Source: Gammaproteobacteria bacterium
GTDB taxonomy: Bacteria > Pseudomonadota > Gammaproteobacteria > DSM-19610
Length of the DNA: 5,923 nt
NCBI GenBank assembly: GCA_030618475.1
Contig: JAUXDG010000185.1
Location: 1 to 5,923, forward strand
Direction: 5' to 3'
Part shown: positions 1-4,538 of the stretch, one piece after another
Numbering within the stretch: position 1 is the first letter of the stretch
Layout of the letters: each line of letters begins with the position of its first letter
The notes under the pieces: generated by a model
The model's database searches: none
Told to the model about the DNA's origin: nothing
The model's input: only the letters and a program-made list of their open reading frames with translations
Made by a program: the position numbers and the translations under genes

Positions 1-502
1 TCACCAGGTTCACCACCGTCTTGCGGCCGGCGAGGATAGTGACCCCGATGTTGTACAGGAAACCCACCACCACCGCGGCGATACCGAGCTTGGTAATGGT
101 CGGCTGCTCGAGGAACTCCCGGCCCATGGTCGGCAGCAGATCATTCATGGTGAGTTCCGCCAGCTTCGCATACGGTACCAGCAGGTAACCCAGGATCGTC
201 AGCACACCGGCTGCCAGGAAGATCCAGAACAGCGCCCAGGCCAGCAACGGGCTGTGCAGCTCACGCTCTGCTTCTTCCGGAACCAGGAAGTAGGCAGCCC
301 CCATGAAGCCGAACAGCAGCCACACGATCAGCAGGTTGGTATGCACCATGCGGGCCACGTTGAACGGAATTTCCGGAAACAGGAAATCACCCCATACATA
401 TTGCAGGCCCATAACCAGACCGAACAGGATCTGGCCGACAAACAGGCCAATGGCAGCAATAAAGTAGGGTTTTGCGACAGATTGCGATTTGTATTGCAGC
501 AT
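1..502 (-). CDS. norB: Nitric oxide reductase subunit B, cytochrome c-dependent (N-terminal part, cut by window edge)
   Basis: NorB is the catalytic, heme-copper-oxidase-like membrane subunit that reduces two NO to N2O, using electrons passed on by NorC. About 167 codons are visible, starting at the ATG at 502-500. The N-terminus enters a first membrane helix (about residues 13-33, containing GQILFGLVMG). The segment RMVHTNLLIVWLLFGFMGAA follows at about 51-70; its histidine (about residue 54) matches the low-spin heme b ligand of the family. Further helices lie at about 87-110 and 138-157, with the typical PTMGREFLEQPTI stretch between them. There is no long N-terminal extension of the quinol-dependent qNor type, which fits a cytochrome c-dependent enzyme paired with the adjacent norC. 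A strong ribosome site, GAGGGGG (508-514), overlaps the norC stop codon and lies 5 bases before the ATG, so translation is probably coupled to norC. The frame is intact up to the edge; the binuclear-centre histidines lie outside the window. Confidence 0.96.
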   Translation of the reverse strand, partial: MLQYKSQSVAKPYFIAAIGLFVGQILFGLVMGLQYVWGDFLFPEIPFNVARMVHTNLLIVWLLFGFMGAAYFLVPEEAERELHSPLLAWALFWIFLAAGVLTILGYLLVPYAKLAELTMNDLLPTMGREFLEQPTITKLGIAAVVVGFLYNIGVTILAGRKTVVNLV

Positions 503-512
503 GATAGCCCCC

Positions 513-950
513 TCAGCCCTGGATATTCGGCGGCCAGTCACGGGCCGTCTTGATTTCACTGGTGTACTTCAGGAATGCCGCGACGGCTTCCAGCTCTTCG
601 TCCGACAGATTGAACTGCGGCATGCTGCGACGCCCCGGAATTCCCTCAGCCGGGCGGTATTTGATGAAGCCAACGATGGCCTCGGTGGAATTGCCGAAAC
701 GCGTGTAGACATTGCCCAGCTCGGGGGCGAAATAGGCGCCCTCGCCCAGCAGGGTGTGGCAGCCGATGCAGTTGTTCACTTCCCACACCTTCTTGCCCAG
801 CGCGACCTGCTCGGTAATCGCGTCGCGATTGTCGGTTTTCTTGATGGCCTGCGTAGTATCGAAGGTTAGTGCAAGAAACAGCAGGAAGAAGAAAACACTT
901 CCCCCGTAGTAGATGTTTCTTGCCATGCTTTTGGTGAAAACGTCACTCAT
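513..950 (-). CDS. norC: Nitric oxide reductase subunit C, membrane-anchored cytochrome c
   Basis: NorC carries the single c-type heme that takes electrons from soluble donors and passes them to NorB in the inner membrane, with its heme domain in the periplasm. The 145-residue product has the usual length. It starts with a short cytoplasmic tail (SKSM-like, containing TKSMARNIYYGG), then one membrane helix (about 15-30), then the heme domain. The heme motif CIGCH is at residues 61-65, followed by the very characteristic TLLGEGAYFAPELGN. Met110 in PGRRSMPQF is the expected distal iron ligand, and the end WPPN.. is typical of NorC. The ATG at 950 is preceded by a G-rich ribosome site (GGGGG at 959-963, 8 bases away). 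The gene is first in the operon and is followed by norB after 10 bases. An FNR-type box upstream suggests control by oxygen and/or NO. Family assignment is firm from motif and length. Confidence 0.97.
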   Translation of the reverse strand: MSDVFTKSMARNIYYGGSVFFFLLFLALTFDTTQAIKKTDNRDAITEQVALGKKVWEVNNCIGCHTLLGEGAYFAPELGNVYTRFGNSTEAIVGFIKYRPAEGIPGRRSMPQFNLSDEELEAVAAFLKYTSEIKTARDWPPNIQG

Positions 951-988
951 GGCGTAAGCCCCCGGTGTTTACGAAAATTCAGGGCGCT

Positions 989-1030
989 ATTTGATCTTCT
1001 GTAATATTAGCTGTCCTTGATATAGGTCAA
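989..1030 (-). promoter_or_regulatory. FNR/DNR-type activator box and -10 element of the norCB promoter
   Basis: Read on the minus strand, positions 1030-1017 give TTGACCTATATCAA, which fits the FNR/DNR/NNR dyad consensus (TTGAY-N4-RTCAA). If its centre is placed at -41.5, the class II position, the -10 region falls on TCAAAT (994-989; four of six matches to TATAAT) and transcription would start near 982, about 31 bases before the norC ATG. Boxes of this kind drive nor operons in many denitrifiers in response to anoxia (FNR/ANR) or NO (DNR/NNR). Which regulator acts cannot be told from the site. No sigma-54 (NorR-type) promoter was recognised. Confidence 0.85.
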
Positions 1031-1369
1031 GAGAGCGTGGCGAAAGCTATCAAATCGCGTGGCGGATGGTGCGGATCTCCAAGTTCACATGAGTCACGTG
1101 GCCGGTTCCAGCAACATAACGACGGCAGCGTGCGCGAAATACAGAATTATCCGACAACAATAGTAACGTGACCTAATTCGAAAATGCTAGTTGCTTTCCA
1201 GTTTCTCTGCGATCAGGTCGAAAAGAGAGGCAATCGGCTGTTCAATAACCGTGGATTTTTGGGGAAAGGGCAGAGAGGGTCAGGCAACTTACCCAGTGCA
1301 TGAAATAAAAGGTATTTCCAGGATTGCTGGAGATCTGAATCCATAGGATTTTCTCATGGTTGGGTTGTC
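1031..1369. other. Non-coding stretch between the norC promoter and the DUF4403 gene
   Basis: No convincing gene lies here on either strand. The composition appears more AT-rich than the flanking genes. Two items stand out. A minus-strand open stretch (1279-1187) encodes about 30 residues ending in a protein-like tail (containing IASLFDLIAEKLESN and a TAG stop), but it has no start codon after the upstream TGA and may be chance or a decayed gene end. A short dyad, TCCAG-N5-CTGGA, sits at 1317-1331. An AGGA (1345-1348) lies 7 bases before an ATG at 1356 and could serve as an alternative start for the downstream gene. Confidence 0.6.
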
Positions 1370-1409
1370 ATCCCGAATTGGGATAATATCGGCAGCATCC
1401 GGTTGGGAT
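1360..1409 (+). promoter_or_regulatory. Possible promoter with two adjacent dyads upstream of the DUF4403 gene
   Basis: Two small inverted repeats lie just before the preferred start: ATCCC-N5-GGGAT (1370-1384) and ATCC-N5-GGAT (1397-1409), with centres 26 bases apart. Their right halves share the direct repeat TTGGGATAA (1378-1386 and 1403-1411). A weak sigma-70-like pair overlaps them: TTGGGT (1360-1365), 16 bases, GATAAT (1382-1387). This would start transcription near 1394 and imply that translation begins at 1419 rather than 1356. The promoter match is poor at -35, and the dyads are short enough to be chance. Confidence 0.25.
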
Positions 1410-1418
1410 AAAAAAGCG

Positions 1419-2804
1419 ATGACAAGGAATAACAGCTTCGTGCTTAACGGCTTTATCTCGCCGCCTTTCCTTCTGACGTTATCTCTGCTGCTGTCAAGCG
1501 GTCTATCAGCACAGCCTGTTGCCGGGCGAGGACACCTTACGCCATCACCCTCAATTGTCGAAATACCGATTCGACTATCGCTTGACCGCTTATTTGAGGT
1601 GGCAGAGAAGGAGATGCCATTGCAGGCCGGACACTGGCGTGATTGGCAGAAATCATACGGCATAAAGACCAAATACCGCGCCTGGCGGGGGCCGCTCTAT
1701 TTCACCATGCAGGGAGAAGTGCTGTTGGTCCAGGCACACGTCCGTTACTGGATCAAAGCCCATAAGAAGGTGCTTGGTGCGCTGAATCTGAAATCCAGTT
1801 GCGGCGTGAACGAACCGCCACGCCAGGCGGTGATCGGTGTGCAGATTCACCTGGGCTGGGGAGCGGACTGGATGCTTCGGCCGGAATTTCGGGTCATGCC
1901 ACCCCGTTTTCTTGATCGTTGTGAAATGACGATTGCAGACATCGACGTGACACCGCTCATAGCAAAGGAATTTCAGAAACAGTTAAAGGAAAAGATGCGT
2001 GCTGCACTGATGGCGCTGGCCCCGCGCCTGAATGCAATCCGTCAGCAGGCAGAACAGAACTGGTTGCTGTTGCAGGAACCGGTGCAACTCTGGGCAGACC
2101 ACTGGCTGTTATTGAACCCCAGTGGTATTGCACTTTCACCCCTGTCTGGCCATGGCGATAGCGTGGATGCCCATCTTGCCGTGATGATGTTACCGAAAGT
2201 GATCGCCGGTTCCGAACCCGCCTCTCAGCACTGGCCGTTGCCGCCGCTAACACGCTTTTATCCGCGTTCGGCAGGACTGAATCTGCAGCTGGCTGTCGAT
2301 CTGAACTATGCGGATCTCAATCGGGCAATTACCGGGCAACTGTCAGGTGAGTCAGTTGAGATCGGCGGCCGCCAGGCTGGCATCGAAGCGATAGAGTTGG
2401 GTGGGCAAGGGCAGGAAATCCGTGTCAATGCGAAGTTGACGGGTGATGCCGCCGGCAACGTGATGATCAAGGCGAAGATAATTTTTGCAGCGGAAAAACA
2501 GCAGTTTCAGCTGGAAAACCTGGATTACACCTATACACCGGAGGACCCGTTGCTCGAGCCACAGGCAAGCCTCTTCTACGGCTATATCCGCAAGGTGCTG
2601 GAGGCCGCCGCAAACCAGCAATTACAGCAGCGAATGAGTCAATGGAAGGAACACCTGCTGACCGTGTTCGACAAGATTACACCGGATGATATGCAGCTTG
2701 ATATGAAGTCTCTGCAGTTACACCAGGTACAGCTCAGCATGACAGAAGACGCCATCAGGCTGAATGGTCTGGTATCGGGTTACATCAGGCTTGATTTTCG
2801 TTAG
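1419..2804 (+). CDS. Exported DUF4403-family protein of unknown function
   Basis: The product is 461 residues with a signal peptide (hydrophobic core about residues 12-27, likely cleavage after LSA at 29-31), so it is expected in the periplasm or cell envelope. No lipobox is visible. The layout matches my memory of DUF4403 proteins: an opening strand SIVEIPIRLSLDRLF (about 45-59), a W.L..P-like segment, a helical stretch around 180-215, PVQLWADHWLLLNPSGIALSP as a landmark at about 221-241, and a second repeat-like half beginning LNLQLAVDLNYADLNRAI (about 287-304), then GGQ.....NAKLTGDAAGNVMIKAKI. Two cysteines (128 and 168) could form a disulfide. The biochemical role of the family is not known to me; two similar strand-rich halves would fit a lipid-binding fold, but that is inference. 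An ATG at 1356 with a better ribosome site (AGGA, 1345-1348) would add 21 residues, but it would give the signal peptide an unusually long N-region, so 1419 is preferred. It is transcribed away from norC and converges on the next gene, 26 bases apart. Confidence 0.8.
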   Translation: MTRNNSFVLNGFISPPFLLTLSLLLSSGLSAQPVAGRGHLTPSPSIVEIPIRLSLDRLFEVAEKEMPLQAGHWRDWQKSYGIKTKYRAWRGPLYFTMQGEVLLVQAHVRYWIKAHKKVLGALNLKSSCGVNEPPRQAVIGVQIHLGWGADWMLRPEFRVMPPRFLDRCEMTIADIDVTPLIAKEFQKQLKEKMRAALMALAPRLNAIRQQAEQNWLLLQEPVQLWADHWLLLNPSGIALSPLSGHGDSVDAHLAVMMLPKVIAGSEPASQHWPLPPLTRFYPRSAGLNLQLAVDLNYADLNRAITGQLSGESVEIGGRQAGIEAIELGGQGQEIRVNAKLTGDAAGNVMIKAKIIFAAEKQQFQLENLDYTYTPEDPLLEPQASLFYGYIRKVLEAAANQQLQQRMSQWKEHLLTVFDKITPDDMQLDMKSLQLHQVQLSMTEDAIRLNGLVSGYIRLDFR

Positions 2805-2830
2805 TATCGGGGCGGGATAGCAACCTGGGT

Positions 2831-3301
2831 TCAAATCGCGAGGCGCAAGCCCTTCAGCATTTCAAACGCCTGACCGGCCATGGAATCACCCACGATGGCC
2901 CGGTTCATAAAATCAGGTAAGAGGAAATCGAATCCTGCCAGGATAATGCCCAGCAACAGCATTGTGCGAAGCACGCCTGCAATCCCCCCATACAGGGGTG
3001 GTTCCCTGGCCGGCCTCACGTTTTCCCGTTGATGCCGCAGTCTGTTGCGGAAGGTAAGCACAATCAGCAGGGTGGCGATCAATATTAGAACCGTAACGGC
3101 AATCCCCCGGCGTTGCAGCCAGGTGTCAGCCAACGCCGTAAGGCTGTTTCCCACCACTGTAAACAGGCCAAAACCCAGGAAAAAGGCCAGCACGATCAGC
3201 AGACCGACGATGCGGATACCTTCCACGCGAAGACCCCGCTGCCGGCCTCGATAAAAGCCCCAGCCAAGATAGGCGGCAATGAGCATGTCCAGCAGGGCCA
3301 T
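2831..3301 (-). CDS. CvpA-like inner-membrane protein
   Basis: This is a 156-residue, four-helix membrane protein with the length and layout of the CvpA family (named for colicin V production; wider roles in envelope stress tolerance have been reported, mechanism unclear). The N-terminal LDMLIAAYLGWGFYRGRQRGL, with an RG..RG turn after the first helix, is the family hallmark. Helices lie at about 2-17, 29-50, 67-84 and 105-127. A strongly basic loop (about 85-100, with FRNRLRHQRENVRPAR) separates helices 3 and 4, and GGIAGVLRTMLLLGIILAG matches the conserved fourth helix. The ATG at 3301 has a modest ribosome site, AGGCGG (3317-3312), 10 bases away. In many proteobacteria cvpA precedes purF; here it stands alone and converges on the DUF4403 gene, so this is probably a divergent paralogue rather than the purF-linked cvpA. 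No terminator hairpin was seen in the 26-base gap to the DUF4403 gene. Confidence 0.72.
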   Translation of the reverse strand: MALLDMLIAAYLGWGFYRGRQRGLRVEGIRIVGLLIVLAFFLGFGLFTVVGNSLTALADTWLQRRGIAVTVLILIATLLIVLTFRNRLRHQRENVRPAREPPLYGGIAGVLRTMLLLGIILAGFDFLLPDFMNRAIVGDSMAGQAFEMLKGLRLAI

Positions 3302-3646
3302 TCAGTGTTGGCCGCCTGTACCATGCAGTTTCGTTGTCACGGATCGATGATCTGTCATGGATGCCAAGGATAGCAGTCTTGCTACCCGCGGAGATGCTAT
3401 TTCAAGCGGCAACTGGATCACTGGATCTTTACCCCCTCCTGCGCCTACACTGTGCGCTATCCGCTATCCACCGACCCTGCAGGCGGCCCGCATCGAGAGA
3501 TTACCATGGTTCCTGACGTCACCGTCCTGAGCCCCTTCAACTCTTTCCGCACGGCGTTACGGAACCTGGGAGCCTGTCGGACTTAGGCTCCTAGGGTTGG
3601 TTAATTGCCGCTGCCACGTCCCTGGTCTGCTTTTGAGGTAAGTGAT
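3302..3646. other. Spacer between the divergent CvpA-like and hydrolase genes
   Basis: No gene is supported in these 345 bases. They must hold the promoters of both flanking genes, but I see no convincing -35/-10 pair for either. Contents worth noting are an imperfect dyad ACGGATC-GAT-GATCTGT (3339-3355, one mismatch) 38 bases before the CvpA-like start, a tandem repeat ACTGGATC twice (3412-3427), a tandem GCTATCC twice (3456-3469), and the strong hairpin listed separately at 3563-3598. Confidence 0.6.
3563..3598. repeat. REP-like hairpin (imperfect palindrome)
   Basis: The core arms GGAGCCT (3569-3575) and AGGCTCC (3585-3591) pair perfectly around a 9-base loop that itself contains the mini-dyad GTC-G-GAC. 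Pairing extends outward through a G-T wobble, T-A and two C-G pairs, then after one bulged G through two A-T pairs, giving about 13 pairs in total. No T-run follows on either strand, and it lies between divergent promoters, so it is not a terminator. A repetitive extragenic palindrome or the end of a small mobile element remnant is more likely; only one copy is visible here, so repetition is not shown. Confidence 0.5.
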
Positions 3647-4462
3647 ATGTATAGAAAGATTGCCGGCATCATCATCGTCGTGCTGCTGGTCCTACCGGCC
3701 ACCGCACCGGCAGAAACGCTGGTGTTGCTGCAGGGTTATCTCGCCGATGAGGATTACTGGCGGGAAACGGGGATTACGCGCATGCTGGACCGCAACGGCT
3801 GGGCGGATGCGGGAACTTTGCGTACCACCCGCAACGGCATTCGCGCCGACCGGCCGCTGCCAACAAGCAGCCGGCGTGTCTATACGCTGGCTTTGCCCAG
3901 CGAAGCGCCGCTGATGGTGCAGCTACGCTACCTGGAGCAATACCTCGATGTCATCCTGAATTTGCATCCCTACGAATCGCTGATACTGAGCGGACATTCG
4001 GCCGGCGGCGTGCTCGGGCGCCTGTACATGGTGGAGCATCCCGACACATCGGTTGGTGCGTTGATCACCTTTGCGAGCCCGCACCTGGGCACGGACAGCG
4101 CTGAAATCGGGGCCATGGCGGGCAACAGCCCGCTGGGCTGGTTTGCCCCGCTGATCGGCGGCAGTACGCTGAACCGTTCACAGGGTCTGTACTACGATCT
4201 GGTGCGTGAACGCCCCGGCAGCCTGCTGTTCTGGCTCAACCGCCAGGAACATCCTTCGTCTCGTTACATCTCTATTGTGCGGGAAGATGACGGTCTGCTG
4301 AATTTCGGTGATCTGGTGGTACCGGCCTGGAGCCAGGACATGAACCAGGTGGCTGCACTGAGGGGGAGGGCACACAGAATCGTGACCCAGGGTGGGCATG
4401 GACTGACCAGGCAGGACGGCGAGCTGCTGCTGCAGATCCTGGCAAGCAACAGCCAGGCGTAA
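3647..4462 (+). CDS. Secreted alpha/beta-hydrolase, lipase/esterase type
   Basis: The 271-residue product has a clear signal peptide (MYRK, hydrophobic core about 5-18, cleavage after APA at 20-22), so it acts in the periplasm or outside the cell. After ETLVLLQGYLADEDYW (first strand and oxyanion region) comes the nucleophile elbow SGHSAGG with Ser118, then LITFASPHLGTDSAE, a segment typical of PGAP1- and DUF676-like lipases. Asp222 in FGDLVVPAWS and His251 in QGGHG are in the expected order and spacing to complete the Ser-Asp-His triad. The substrate is unknown; an ester or acyl bond in a lipid is the natural guess. The start is fixed by GAGG (3635-3638), 8 bases before the ATG and right before the signal peptide; a TTG at 3605 in the same frame would spoil the signal peptide. 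No lipase-specific foldase gene is adjacent. It converges on the DUF748 gene, 76 bases away. Confidence 0.85.
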   Translation: MYRKIAGIIIVVLLVLPATAPAETLVLLQGYLADEDYWRETGITRMLDRNGWADAGTLRTTRNGIRADRPLPTSSRRVYTLALPSEAPLMVQLRYLEQYLDVILNLHPYESLILSGHSAGGVLGRLYMVEHPDTSVGALITFASPHLGTDSAEIGAMAGNSPLGWFAPLIGGSTLNRSQGLYYDLVRERPGSLLFWLNRQEHPSSRYISIVREDDGLLNFGDLVVPAWSQDMNQVAALRGRAHRIVTQGGHGLTRQDGELLLQILASNSQA

Positions 4463-4488
4463 TCGATGGATGCTGAATGCAGACCCCG

Positions 4489-4501
4489 TGCGCATGGCGC
4501 A
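4489..4501 (+). terminator. Weak candidate terminator hairpin between convergent genes
   Basis: TGCGC (4489-4493) pairs with GCGCA (4497-4501) around a 3-base loop, with one further G-T wobble, and is followed by TTTAT on the plus strand. It lies 26 bases after the hydrolase stop, which is the right place, but the stem is short and the T-run is poor. Confidence 0.3.
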
Positions 4502-4538
4502 TTTATCAATACTTCAATTCGCCATAGTCAGGATCAGT

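Noticed and set aside
254..553. Plus-strand open frame opposite norB and the norC end
   Set aside because: Antisense to norB, whose frame matches the NorB family throughout; glutamine- and histidine-rich composition is typical of a shadow frame.
489..869. Plus-strand open frame opposite norC
   Set aside because: It lies antisense to a firmly identified norC, and its product shows no recognisable motif.
1289..1672. Minus-strand open frame overlapping the DUF4403 gene start
   Set aside because: The product has no domain-like pattern, and the overlapping plus-strand gene has a signal peptide and family motifs.
3334..3516. Short plus-strand open frame in the spacer before the hydrolase
   Set aside because: No ribosome site, no recognisable motif, and it crosses tandem repeats; treated as non-coding.
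3514..3521. Perfect palindrome TGACGTCA
   Set aside because: Eight bases are too few to mean anything alone, and no known bacterial operator fits in this context.
3605..3646. Upstream TTG start for the hydrolase
   Set aside because: It adds 14 residues before a normal signal peptide, and the good ribosome site (3635-3638) serves the ATG at 3647.
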